DNA of 64,000 bases, taken from contig NZ_PGDQ01000012.1 in the NCBI RefSeq assembly GCF_003073135.1, positions 124,001 to 188,000 on the forward strand, read 5' to 3'. Origin of the DNA: Euzebya rosea. Lineage in GTDB: Bacteria > Actinomycetota > Nitriliruptoria > Euzebyales > Euzebyaceae. The notes below the pieces were generated by a model. That model was not told where the DNA came from and ran no database searches. It saw only the letters and a list, made by a program, of their open reading frames with translations. Made by a program: the position numbers and the translations under genes. Of this stretch, positions 15,083-23,562 are shown in pieces. Numbering within the stretch: position 1 is the first letter of the stretch; every line of letters starts with the position of its first letter.

Positions 15083-16165
15083 TTAGCTCGGCTGCGGGAC
15101 CGGGTGCGGGTCGACGGTGGGGGCCCCGTCGGGGGCGGTCAGCGCGTCCGCGGCGGAGTCGGGGTCGCCGTGCACGAGCGCCACGCCGACCATGATGCAC
15201 AGGCCGCCCACCAGCTGGATCGCGACGGGCAGCTGACCCAGCAGCACCCACGCGGCGAGCACCGCGAACAGCACCTCCGTCAGGCCGACGAAGGACGCCA
15301 CGCGCGACCCCAGGCGACCGGCCGCGACGATGCCGGTGAGGTAGGCGAGCACCGAGGACACCAGCACCAGCACGACGACCGGCACGATCCAGCTCGTCGT
15401 GCGGCCCATCAGCTGCACCGACGCGGTCGACGCGTGCAGCGGCAGCACGCCGGCGACGCCGAGCAGCGCGATGGCGATGCTGCCGACGGCCAACCCGCCG
15501 CCGGCCAGCAGCACGGGCGGCAGGTCATCGGAGACCCTCGCCGACAGCAGGAAGTACGCGGACAGGCAGACCGCGGCGCCCAGTCCCCAGAGCACGCCGA
15601 TCGGGTCGACGTCGACGGCGCCGCCGATGTCGAGCACCAGCACCAGGCCGACCATGGACACGACGGAACCGACGAGGGTCCGGCGGCCCGGGGCCGTCCG
15701 GGTGCGGGCCCAGGCCAGCCCGACGAGCAGGACCGGGGCGAGGTACTCCAGCAGCAGCGCCACCCCGACCGACAGCGTCTGAACAGCCGAGAAGTAGCAG
15801 ATCTGGGCACCGGCGACGGCGATGACGCCATAGGCCAGGACGACGCGGGTGTCACGCCGGGCCGGACGCTTGCGACGCCAGACCACGACGAGGGCCGGCA
15901 GCAGGACGAGGGCAGCACCTCCGACACGGACGAGGACTGCGGCGGAGGGCGACCAACCCGACTCCAGCAGCGCCTTGGCGAACGGACCCGACAACCCGAA
16001 CGTCAGGGCCGAGACCAGGGCCAGGAGGATCGCCCCGACCGAGCCGCCCTGTGGTGCGGGTCCACCGGCTCGACGCAGGCGCAGCCCGGCAAGCGACCCT
16101 GCCCGCAGGCGGGTGGGGATCCTGGGACGCAGGGTCGACATCGACCTCAGCACGGCGGTCGTCAC
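15083..16165 (-). CDS. EamA/DMT-family transporter
   Basis: Inner-membrane exporter of the drug/metabolite transporter superfamily, 360 residues with about ten transmembrane helices arranged as two EamA repeats (first from about residue 42, ILLALVSALTFGLSGPFAKALLES; second from about 190, LWGLGAAVCLSAYFLL). The end of the second repeat, SFVGLTEVLFAVLAAWVLLGQ, is the conserved EamA tail. The GTG start is chosen because AGGAGG lies nine bases upstream; ATG 24 bases downstream is possible. It faces a CGNR regulator across a perfect palindrome, which suggests that regulator controls it. Likely substrates are amino acids or metabolites. Confidence 0.9.
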   Translation of the reverse strand: MTTAVLRSMSTLRPRIPTRLRAGSLAGLRLRRAGGPAPQGGSVGAILLALVSALTFGLSGPFAKALLESGWSPSAAVLVRVGGAALVLLPALVVVWRRKRPARRDTRVVLAYGVIAVAGAQICYFSAVQTLSVGVALLLEYLAPVLLVGLAWARTRTAPGRRTLVGSVVSMVGLVLVLDIGGAVDVDPIGVLWGLGAAVCLSAYFLLSARVSDDLPPVLLAGGGLAVGSIAIALLGVAGVLPLHASTASVQLMGRTTSWIVPVVVLVLVSSVLAYLTGIVAAGRLGSRVASFVGLTEVLFAVLAAWVLLGQLPVAIQLVGGLCIMVGVALVHGDPDSAADALTAPDGAPTVDPHPVPQPS

Positions 16166-16222
16166 GGGGCGGCTCCTCCTGGCCAGCCCCTTCGGACCGG
16201 CATGTCATGAGTCAAGTAGCAT

Positions 16223-16238
16223 TACGGTCATGACCGTA
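16223..16238. promoter_or_regulatory. Perfect 16-base palindrome between exporter and CGNR regulator
   Basis: TACGGTCATGACCGTA is a perfect palindrome in the 98-base gap between two divergent genes, flanked by further TCATGA motifs. It is a good candidate operator for the adjacent CGNR regulator. Confidence 0.6.
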
Positions 16239-16263
16239 GCGCCACAGTATGTCAGGAGTCAAC

Positions 16264-16824
16264 GTGCGTTTCACCCATGACACGGAGATGGCGCTGCTGG
16301 CGACGGCTGCGCTGGTCAACACCGCCCCGAACGCCTCGGACAGCGGTGAGGACGAGATGCGCACCGCCGAGCAGCTGGAGGCGTTCGTCGCCGACAACCA
16401 GTACTCGGGATCGCGGACCCGCGACGATGTCGAGCTGGACGAGGTCCGGGACCTCCGCCCACGGCTCCGGGAGCTGTGGGATGACGACGTCGAGGCCGTG
16501 GTCGATCGGGTCAACACCCTGCTCCGCGAGCACGATGCGTTGCCGCAGCTGGTGCGCCACGACGGGTGGGACTGGCACATCCACGCGGTGGGGGCTGACC
16601 ATCCGTTGGCCGAACGCATCGCCGTCGAGGCGGCGCTGGCCGTCGTCGACCTGGTCCGCGCCGACGAGCTGTCGCGCCTGCGGCTGTGCGCGGCCGAGGA
16701 CTGTGATGCCGTGCTGATCGACCTCTCCCGCAACCGGTCCAAGCGCTACTGCGACGTGGGCAACTGCGGCAACCGGGCGAACGTGGCGGCCTACCGGGCG
16801 CGGAAGGCCGCCGGGGAACGATGA
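16264..16824 (+). CDS. CGNR zinc-finger transcriptional regulator (ABATE domain)
   Basis: A 186-residue protein with an N-terminal ABATE domain (FTHDTEMALLATAALVNT) and a C-terminal CGNR zinc finger. The ligand cysteines appear in order in LCAAEDCDAVL and RYCDVGNCGNRANVAAYRAR. The finger is known from stress and metabolic regulators in actinobacteria. I choose the GTG with AGGAG five bases upstream; an ATG 15 bases further upstream would overlap this Shine-Dalgarno. It is divergent from the EamA exporter and probably regulates it and itself. Confidence 0.85.
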   Translation: MRFTHDTEMALLATAALVNTAPNASDSGEDEMRTAEQLEAFVADNQYSGSRTRDDVELDEVRDLRPRLRELWDDDVEAVVDRVNTLLREHDALPQLVRHDGWDWHIHAVGADHPLAERIAVEAALAVVDLVRADELSRLRLCAAEDCDAVLIDLSRNRSKRYCDVGNCGNRANVAAYRARKAAGER

Positions 16825-16856
16825 CCCCGGCGGCTCCACCCCCCTCCGTCGGGGTC
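16823..16856. terminator. Bidirectional hairpin between CGNR and protease genes
   Basis: GACCCCGGCGG and CCGTCGGGGTC form an 11-pair stem with one G-T wobble around a 12-base loop, lying between the ends of two convergent genes. Confidence 0.55.
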
Positions 16857-16860
16857 GGTA

Positions 16861-19800
16861 CTAGGGGCTGATGCCGAGCAGGTCGGCCACGTCGTCACAC
16901 GCCGTGCGCGAGGCCGAGCAGACGACCTCGGCCCCCTCGGCCACGGCAGCGGCGAGGAAGTCGGCGGTGACCTCGGGGACGGTGTCGCCGTCGAGCAGCA
17001 CGATCGGGGCATCCCGCTCGGCGGACAGCCGTGCGGCAGAGAACCCGGCGGTCCAGCCGAACGCCGAGCCGCCATCGATCACCACGACCGCATCGGCGGG
17101 GTCAGCGGCCGTGGCGCCGCGCGCCTCGGCCACCGCGACGGCGGTGTGGAAGCGGGTCGGTCCAGCGACCCGATCGGTGTCGGCCACGATGGCAGCTGCC
17201 GCCACGGCGACGGGGTCGGACAGGGCTGCCTCGCCGCCGACGAGCCGGAGCGAACCCAACGATCCCTGCTCGAGGGCGCTCGTCGTCGTGGCGCTCAGCT
17301 GGTCGGTCTCGCTGAGCAGGACGGGGCCGCCCGACGTGGCAGCCCATCCGCCCAGGGCGAGGGAGTCGGCGAACGCCTGCGTCGGCTGGTCCGCCGACGC
17401 AGGGAACGCGCGGGCGAGGAAGCCGTCGTCGGAGGCGGCGAGGAGGGCGACAGCCGCTGCCGTCTCCAGCCTCGTCTCACCAGCGGTCCGGCCGACGGTG
17501 AACCCCTCGGCCATCAGCGCGTCGGCCACGGCCGGGCTGACGGCGAGCTCTCCCCCGAGGATGCGAACAGAGGTCGCCCCGATGCGTTGCAGCTCTGCCA
17601 GCACCTCGTCCTCGAGCTCGTCCGGGTCGGTCAGCAGGAGGGTGCGGGTGTCCTGGAGGGTTCCGGAGGCCAGCGCGTCAGCGAAGACGGCCTCGCTGGC
17701 GAGCAGCACCTCGACTTCCTGGACGCCGAGGATCCGCTGGGCGAACCCGGAGGGCCCGTTCGGCGTGGTCAGCTGGCTGAAGTCGATCGACACGTCCGAA
17801 CCGCCACCGTCACCGTCGGCGGGGGGCACGTAGATCAGGCCGTCATCCGGCGGCGCCGTTTCGGTCGGCGTCGGGGTCGGCGTGGGTGTCGGGGGTGGGG
17901 GTGGGGGTGGGGGTGGGGGCGGCGGAGGAGGTGGGGGCGGCGCCGTCGGGGTGACCGCCCCTGACGGCGCGGATTCCGGGCCCTCACCGAGCGCGTTGGT
18001 CGCCGACACGGTGAACGTGTAGGGCGTGCCGTTCGTCAGGCCGGTCAGCTGGGTCTGGGTGGACCCGGCGCCGACGTCAACGGGGCCGGCAGCAAGGACG
18101 GCACCGTCGTACGCCCGCACCCGGAACCCGGTCAACGCGCTGCCGCCGTCGTCGGCCGGAGCGGTCCACGACACGGTCGCACGGGCGTTTCCGGCGACGG
18201 CACCCACGCCCGTCGGGGCTGCGGGGACGTCAGCGGGGGTGTAGGGACCGGCCTCGGCCGACTCCGGCCCCTCACCGATGGCGTTGACCGCCGAGACCGT
18301 GAACGTGTACGGCGTCCCGTTGGTCAGGCCGGTGATGGCGCCCGGGGTGTCGGTGAACGTCTCGAAGCCGCCCATCTGGACGCCGCCGTCGAAGGTGCGG
18401 ACGCGGTACTCGGTGATGGGGCTGCCGCCGGTGTCGGCTGGGGGGTTCCAGGTGAGGGACACCTGTCCCGGGCCCGGCGTCCCGGACAGGTCCATCGGGG
18501 CATCGGGTGCCGTCGGGGCAGGGACGACGCCGGCGCTCTCGTCGGACTCCAGTACCTCACCGGACGTGGTCAGTGCCGCGACGGTGAAGGTGTAGGTCGT
18601 GCCGTTGGTGAGGCCCGGGACGGTCGCGGAGGTGGCGGCGGGCACGTCGAGGGGGGCGCCCATCTGCACGCCCGTGTCGAAGGTGCGGATCCGGTAGCCG
18701 GTGATGGTCCCGGGTTCGTTGGCCGGGGCGTTCCAGGTGAGGTCCACGTGGCCGTTGCCCGGTGTGCCCGCGACCGCGGAGGGGCGCAGGGCATCGAGGG
18801 CTGCATGGGCGTCCACGCGGCCGGCACCGACGGCGTCGGCGGGGGCGTTCATCGGCGTGGCCGTGTCCTCCAGCAGCTGGTGGATCTGCGCCGGCGTCAT
18901 GTCCGGCGCCGCGTCGACGACGAGGGCCGCGACCGCAGCCGCGTGGGGCGCGGCGGCGGACGTGCCGAAGAAGCGGTTGCAACCGTCGAAGAACTGGCCG
19001 AAGAAGGTCGTGCAGGTGCCGTCGGTGGCGGTGATGTCCGGCTTGTCCAGCACGTTCGGGGTGGCGAGCGGTGCCGATGGCGTGCCGGTGCCGGGGAAAC
19101 CAGGGCCCACGGTGTCGGTCGGCTCGAAGTAGTGCGTGACGGGTCCGTGGGAGCTGAACGTCTCCGGCAGGAGGCCGATGTCGTCGTACGGGGTCGCTGC
19201 GAGGGACAGGGCGTTCTCCGCCCCGTTGTGACCGAAGATGGTCGGGCCGACGATGTCGCCGTTGACCCCGTCGGGGTACTCCGCACCAACGATCCGGCTG
19301 CGCCCGAAGTTGAGGTTGATCCGGGGAGTGCCCGGGGTGGGCGATGGCCATCTGGCGACGACCACCGATACCTCCTGCTGGGCCCCACCGTTGACGAACT
19401 CGGTGCGCTCGAACGGCTGGACGCCGATGGGGTTGGTGGACGCGGCGACGCTGTTGCCCGAGGCGTTCAGGAAGACCACGTCGAGGTCGGTGACGACTCC
19501 GTGCCACGGCTCTGCCCACTGCGACAGCGACCGGAGGAACCCACCGACGGGCACGGTCAGCCCCAGGGTCGGGTCAGTGCCCGCGCCCGCATCGAAGTCG
19601 TGGCAGTCGAGGTAGCCCGCACCGTTGAACGCTGGTGGACATGCCGTCGGGCGGTATGCCGGAGCCTCGTAGCTGGCGACGTTCTTGCCACCGACGATCA
19701 CGTTGCTGTTGCCGGCGCTCGACAGGTACACCGCACCGCCGGCAACCACATCGTCGACCGCAACCGAGATGGGTCCCTCCTGGAATACCGGCTCGACGAA

Positions 19801-20658
19801 GTACGTGATGTCGTCGACGATGACGTCCGCGCCCGCCGTGCGCAGGTCACGGATGCGGTCGGCGAACTGGTAGAGCCCCTCGAACGCCGTCGCGAACGAC
19901 AGGTCGGCCTCGGGTGCGAGGTCGTGCACGAGCTGGGCCATGGCCCGGCCCTCGTCGATACCGCCGTTCAGGTCGGCCAGGACGTCGACCGCCGTGGTCC
20001 GTCCGCATGGGTTCGCTGCTCCGGGAAGGTCGTTGGACAGGATGTCGTCCGACTCGTCCGTGGCGTCGGTCGTGGTGGTGTCGTAGGTGTCCGACAGCAC
20101 GCCGACCGTCACTCCGCTCCCGTCGACACCGAAGTCCCGGCGGGCGATGTCGGCCTGCAGCTGGATGTCGGCGGTGCTGTTGATGCCCGTCGCACATGCC
20201 CCGGTGACCGTGCCGTCGTCGTTGACGTCGGGGGCCCACGCCTCCTGGAGCGACACGACGCCGTCGACGGCGGCAACCGCTCGCAGGTCCGCCGGGGCCA
20301 CGTACGCCGTCACGACCCGGTATTCGTCGGCCACATGGGTGATCTCGGCGCCCGCATCCTCCAAGGCGGCCTCGATACCCGCGTCGATGGCACGGTCGGC
20401 CTGCACGTAGACCAACAACCGTCTGCCGTCGTTGATGATCGAGTCCGGGACCGGGCGAACCCCCGGCTCGCTGCTGCTCGTGCCGACCTGGGCGACCTCG
20501 CCACGGGCGTAGTCGCTGAGGACCTGGCTGAGCCCCTGTTCGTTCCCGCGCGGATCGGAGGCCGGGCGGTCCTGTGCACCTGCGGGTACTGACAGCAGCG
20601 CGGCCAACAGGCCGAACAGCGCCGCGAACGCGAACCGACGGATACGAGACACGTGCAT
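16861..20658 (-). CDS. Secreted subtilase/sedolisin-like serine protease with three Fn3 domains and cell-wall-binding repeats
   Basis: A 1265-residue exported protein. Layout: signal peptide ending PAGAQ (residues 1-29), propeptide-like region, protease domain about 170-650, three fibronectin type III domains about 655-930 (each with LTNGTxYTFTV), a Pro/Thr linker, and about three cell-wall-binding repeat 2 units in the last 300 residues. Catalytic candidates are Asp190 (VGVLSDTYD), Ser567 (GTSAAAPH) and, instead of a classical HGT motif, a helix GIDEGRAMAQLVHDLAPEA with Glu236 and Asp246. This suits an S53-like Glu/Asp/Ser centre. The start is fixed by GGAGGG upstream of MHVSRIRRF. It probably acts anchored on the cell surface. 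Confidence 0.88.
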   Translation of the reverse strand: MHVSRIRRFAFAALFGLLAALLSVPAGAQDRPASDPRGNEQGLSQVLSDYARGEVAQVGTSSSEPGVRPVPDSIINDGRRLLVYVQADRAIDAGIEAALEDAGAEITHVADEYRVVTAYVAPADLRAVAAVDGVVSLQEAWAPDVNDDGTVTGACATGINSTADIQLQADIARRDFGVDGSGVTVGVLSDTYDTTTTDATDESDDILSNDLPGAANPCGRTTAVDVLADLNGGIDEGRAMAQLVHDLAPEADLSFATAFEGLYQFADRIRDLRTAGADVIVDDITYFVEPVFQEGPISVAVDDVVAGGAVYLSSAGNSNVIVGGKNVASYEAPAYRPTACPPAFNGAGYLDCHDFDAGAGTDPTLGLTVPVGGFLRSLSQWAEPWHGVVTDLDVVFLNASGNSVAASTNPIGVQPFERTEFVNGGAQQEVSVVVARWPSPTPGTPRINLNFGRSRIVGAEYPDGVNGDIVGPTIFGHNGAENALSLAATPYDDIGLLPETFSSHGPVTHYFEPTDTVGPGFPGTGTPSAPLATPNVLDKPDITATDGTCTTFFGQFFDGCNRFFGTSAAAPHAAAVAALVVDAAPDMTPAQIHQLLEDTATPMNAPADAVGAGRVDAHAALDALRPSAVAGTPGNGHVDLTWNAPANEPGTITGYRIRTFDTGVQMGAPLDVPAATSATVPGLTNGTTYTFTVAALTTSGEVLESDESAGVVPAPTAPDAPMDLSGTPGPGQVSLTWNPPADTGGSPITEYRVRTFDGGVQMGGFETFTDTPGAITGLTNGTPYTFTVSAVNAIGEGPESAEAGPYTPADVPAAPTGVGAVAGNARATVSWTAPADDGGSALTGFRVRAYDGAVLAAGPVDVGAGSTQTQLTGLTNGTPYTFTVSATNALGEGPESAPSGAVTPTAPPPPPPPPPPPPPPPPPTPTPTPTPTETAPPDDGLIYVPPADGDGGGSDVSIDFSQLTTPNGPSGFAQRILGVQEVEVLLASEAVFADALASGTLQDTRTLLLTDPDELEDEVLAELQRIGATSVRILGGELAVSPAVADALMAEGFTVGRTAGETRLETAAAVALLAASDDGFLARAFPASADQPTQAFADSLALGGWAATSGGPVLLSETDQLSATTTSALEQGSLGSLRLVGGEAALSDPVAVAAAAIVADTDRVAGPTRFHTAVAVAEARGATAADPADAVVVIDGGSAFGWTAGFSAARLSAERDAPIVLLDGDTVPEVTADFLAAAVAEGAEVVCSASRTACDDVADLLGISP

Positions 20659-20774
20659 CGAGGTCCCTCCACCTTCTGCCGTTGGCACAGCGATCGCGCC
20701 TGGGCGTCGCACGCTACGACTGCGTCCACGGATCCACAACAGGCCGTAAGGAGTGGGCACGCGCAGTCGAACCC

Positions 20775-20799
20775 AAGGTCCTGAACGCGCCGGGACCTT
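20775..20799. promoter_or_regulatory. Inverted repeat in the divergent protease/membrane-protein region
   Basis: AAGGTCC-N11-GGACCTT is a perfect seven-base inverted repeat in the 183-base gap between the protease gene and the divergent membrane-protein gene. It could be an operator or leader hairpin; no clear sigma-70 boxes flank it. Confidence 0.35.
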
Positions 20800-20841
20800 C
20801 GGTCATGGTCATCGTCGCCGGGATCCTCGACGCTGGCCGTC

Positions 20842-22164
20842 GTGTCCATCGAGCCCAGCACCCCGCCGTCGCGGCCGCGGACCATCCGCGGCCACCGCGA
20901 GGGACGCCTGGGACGGTCACCGTTCGGGCCCACCGGCCCCGCCGTCCTGCTCGCCGTCGGCTACGGCGTCGCCGTGGCGGCATGGACGCTGGCGGGTGAC
21001 GTCCTGCCGGGTGGCCGGTGGCTGGCGGTGCACCTGTTCACCCTCGGTGTCCTCTCCAACCTCGTGCTGGCGTTCGCCGACCACTTCGGGACGACCCTGA
21101 CCCGCAGCCCGGCCGCCAACCTCACAGGCCGTCTGGTCGTGGCCAACGTCGGCGCGGTGCTGATGCTGACCGGGGTCGTCCAGGGTCGACGGGCCCTGCT
21201 GGGCGTCGGTGCCACGGCGCTGACGGGCGCCGTCATGTGGTCCTGGTGGCAGCTTCGGCGCATGCGCCGGCGCGCGGTCGGCGCTCGGTTCGCCTGGATC
21301 GTGCGGGTGTACGAGCGAGCCCACGGCATGTTCGTCCACGGTGCCCTGCTCGGGGTGCTGATGGGCCTCGGCGTGCTGTCGGGCCCCTGGTACGTCTCCG
21401 CCCGTGTCGCCCACCTGCACGTCAACGTGCTCGGCTGGGGCGGGCTGACGTTGTTGTCCACCGTCGTCTTCTTCGGGCCGACACTTGCCCGCACCCGGAT
21501 CGAGCCAGGAGCCGACGACCGTGCCGCCGTCGTGCTGCGTCACGGCGCGACCGGCCTGAGCGTCGGCACCCTCCTGCTGCTCGGATCCGGCGTCGGTGGG
21601 GTGCTCGGGGTCGTCGTCCGATGCCTGGCGGCGGTCGCGTTGGGGGTCTTCGCCTGGGCTGCCACGACGACGTGCAGCGCGGTCGTGCGGGCGGCGCTGC
21701 GGTCTCGTGGCGCGCCGGCGAGGTGGTCGGTCGTCGCGGTCGGCCTGTGGTTCCCCGCGATGGTGTGGGCGGACGTGGCCGTGGTCGCCTACGGCTGGTG
21801 GGACCGTCTGGATGCCCTGGGCGTGGCCGTCGGCATGGGCGTGCTGCTGCAGGCGATCGTCGGCGCGCTGACCCACGTCGCCCCCATGCTCCGGGGCCGC
21901 ACCTTCGCCGGACGGGACCGGATGGTCGCCAGGTTCGAGCGGTTGGCCACGATCCGTGTGGCGCTGTTCAACGCCGGTCTGCTCGCGGTCGTCGTCGCCA
22001 TAACGATCGGCGGTGCCGCCGGGGCAGTGATGTCCAGGGTCGGCTGGGGCACGGTCGGCGCCGTCGTCACCAGCCACCTGCTGGCCGGCCTGGTCCCCGC
22101 GCGCACCTCCCCCGAATCCCCGGTGGTCTCCCGGGTGGCGTCGCGCTACCGACGGGACGGCTGA
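20842..22164 (+). CDS. Polytopic membrane protein related to the NirK-associated/NnrS-like membrane domain
   Basis: A 440-residue protein that is almost entirely hydrophobic, with about 12 predicted helices. Conserved-looking histidines are placed in helices: VHLFTLGVLSNLVLAFADHF, AHGMFVHGALLG, AHLHVNVLGWGGLTLLSTVVFFGPTLA and LTHVAPMLRG. The AHxxxNxxGWxGLT helix resembles the membrane domain found with actinobacterial copper nitrite reductases and related heme-copper-like proteins. I do not see a copper domain in this protein. Role in binding heme or metal is inferred from the histidines only. The start is a GTG with no strong Shine-Dalgarno, so it may begin slightly later. Confidence 0.65.
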   Translation: MSIEPSTPPSRPRTIRGHREGRLGRSPFGPTGPAVLLAVGYGVAVAAWTLAGDVLPGGRWLAVHLFTLGVLSNLVLAFADHFGTTLTRSPAANLTGRLVVANVGAVLMLTGVVQGRRALLGVGATALTGAVMWSWWQLRRMRRRAVGARFAWIVRVYERAHGMFVHGALLGVLMGLGVLSGPWYVSARVAHLHVNVLGWGGLTLLSTVVFFGPTLARTRIEPGADDRAAVVLRHGATGLSVGTLLLLGSGVGGVLGVVVRCLAAVALGVFAWAATTTCSAVVRAALRSRGAPARWSVVAVGLWFPAMVWADVAVVAYGWWDRLDALGVAVGMGVLLQAIVGALTHVAPMLRGRTFAGRDRMVARFERLATIRVALFNAGLLAVVVAITIGGAAGAVMSRVGWGTVGAVVTSHLLAGLVPARTSPESPVVSRVASRYRRDG

Positions 22165-22246
22165 CCGTCGCCCTCGATGATCGCCGGCGATCCCGAGGGA
22201 AGCGCAAACCCGTGGCGAGGAGGAGCAGCGCGAGCGCCGGTCGGCA

Positions 22247-23404
22247 TCAGGCGCCGCCTGAGGACGGGGTGACGTGCACCGCCAGCCAACGCGTCCCGGC
22301 GGTCGTGGCCAGGACACGGTGCGGGGTGCCGGCCGGCAGGACGATCCAGTCGCCCGCCGCCAGCGTCCGTGGCTCGCCGGCCACCTCGAGCTCAGCGCTG
22401 CCGTCGAGCACGACCACCCACTCGTCGGCCTCGCCGACCTGCACGCCGGTGTCCGGGGTGGCGGAGGACGTGATCTGCTCCACGGTCACGCCGGGCAGGC
22501 GAAGCAGCGTGGCGAACGCCTCTCCCTCCACCGGTACGTCCGTGGCGGTGGCCAGCGTGCCCGCCCGCAGCGTGGCTCCGCGCGGGTCGTGGCGCAGCAT
22601 CGCCACCTCCTTGTCGGCGGCGTGGGCGAGCCGCCCCATCTCCTCGAACCCCATCTCGGCATGGAAGTCCAGGGACGCGTCGTTGCGAGGGATGGTGTTG
22701 ACCTCGGCCAGCACGGGCAGGTCACCGGCCTCGTCGATGACCCGGTGGTACAGCGCCCTGCCGACGCCGCGTCGCCGGTGGTCGGGGGCGACGACGACCC
22801 GGTCGACGTAGAGGAAGGCCGGGACCCGCTCGGCGAACCATCGGTAGTTGGGGCTGGCGTAGTCCGACCCCTCGCGGACCAGGACGACGAAGCCGGCGAT
22901 CGATCCGCCGCGGCGGATGACGATGGTCCGGTCGGCCTGTGCGAGCAGCCGGTCGAACCCGGCCCGGTCCAACGAGCCGACGGCCGGGACCTCCGCCTCG
23001 TTGAGCGCCAGGAGGTGGTCGATGTCCTCGGGCGTGGCCGGCGCGAGGACGGGGGCGTCGATCGGGCGGGCGAGGGACAGCTCGTGCCCGTCGGGGTCGG
23101 TGCAGTGCACGTAGCGTTCACCCCACGGCGCGTCGGCCGGCTGACCATCCAGCACCCCGCCGGCCGCCACCGCTACGCGGGCCATGGCGTCGACGTCGTC
23201 GACCCAGACGATGACCCGTCCCCAGCCCGACGGGGACGGTCCCGGGACCTGCTGGAGGTTGATGAACCCCTCCCCGCAGCGGTAGGAGGTGAAGTCGGCC
23301 TGGTGATGGACGCGCTCGAGGCCCAGCGCGTCGTAGAAGGTGGTCGATCGGTCCATGTCGGCCACGGCGAGCGTCACCGCGCTCAACGATTCGATACGTG
23401 CCAT
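22247..23404 (-). CDS. VOC (glyoxalase-like) - GNAT acetyltransferase - cupin fusion protein
   Basis: A 385-residue three-part protein. Residues 1-120 form a VOC/glyoxalase-type domain (ESLSAVTLAVADMDRSTTFYDALGL, ending HCTDPDGHELSLARP). Residues about 125-280 are a GNAT N-acetyltransferase with the acetyl-CoA loop VVVAPDHRRRGVGRALYHRV and SLDFHAEMGFEEMGR. Residues about 290-385 form a cupin (TGVQVGEADEWVVVLDGSAELEV, then LAAGDWIVLPAGTPHRV) with His residues suited to metal binding. The GNAT and cupin parts often occur as separate enzymes; combination with a VOC domain suggests a detoxification or antibiotic-resistance-type role, but the substrate is unknown. An upstream extension is open but not protein-like. 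Confidence 0.82.
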   Translation of the reverse strand: MARIESLSAVTLAVADMDRSTTFYDALGLERVHHQADFTSYRCGEGFINLQQVPGPSPSGWGRVIVWVDDVDAMARVAVAAGGVLDGQPADAPWGERYVHCTDPDGHELSLARPIDAPVLAPATPEDIDHLLALNEAEVPAVGSLDRAGFDRLLAQADRTIVIRRGGSIAGFVVLVREGSDYASPNYRWFAERVPAFLYVDRVVVAPDHRRRGVGRALYHRVIDEAGDLPVLAEVNTIPRNDASLDFHAEMGFEEMGRLAHAADKEVAMLRHDPRGATLRAGTLATATDVPVEGEAFATLLRLPGVTVEQITSSATPDTGVQVGEADEWVVVLDGSAELEVAGEPRTLAAGDWIVLPAGTPHRVLATTAGTRWLAVHVTPSSGGA

Positions 23405-23423
23405 CCCGGGACCGTACCGGCGC

Positions 23424-23462
23424 GTGTCGGGCAACCACGACGGGCGGCCCGGAACCCGACAC
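23424..23462. other. Imperfect direct repeat and long hairpin upstream of VOC-GNAT-cupin gene
   Basis: GTGTCGGG (23424-23431) and CCCGACAC (23455-23462) can pair around a GC-rich loop. The loop's GGCAACCACGACGGGCGGCCC is nearly repeated about 55 bases downstream. It occupies part of the 158-base divergent gap before the diguanylate cyclase gene; function unknown. Confidence 0.35.
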
Positions 23463-23562
23463 ACGTCCGTGACCGGCCCACCCCCGGCAACCACCGCGGG
23501 CGGCCCCCACGAAAGGACGCGGGACGCCTCAGGTCTCGTTCGCGGCCGCCGATCGGAGGCCG

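Noticed and set aside
18748-20592. 614-codon plus-strand frame opposite the protease
   Set aside because: Val/Gly/Arg/Asp shadow composition and no Shine-Dalgarno; protease motifs on the minus strand are clear.
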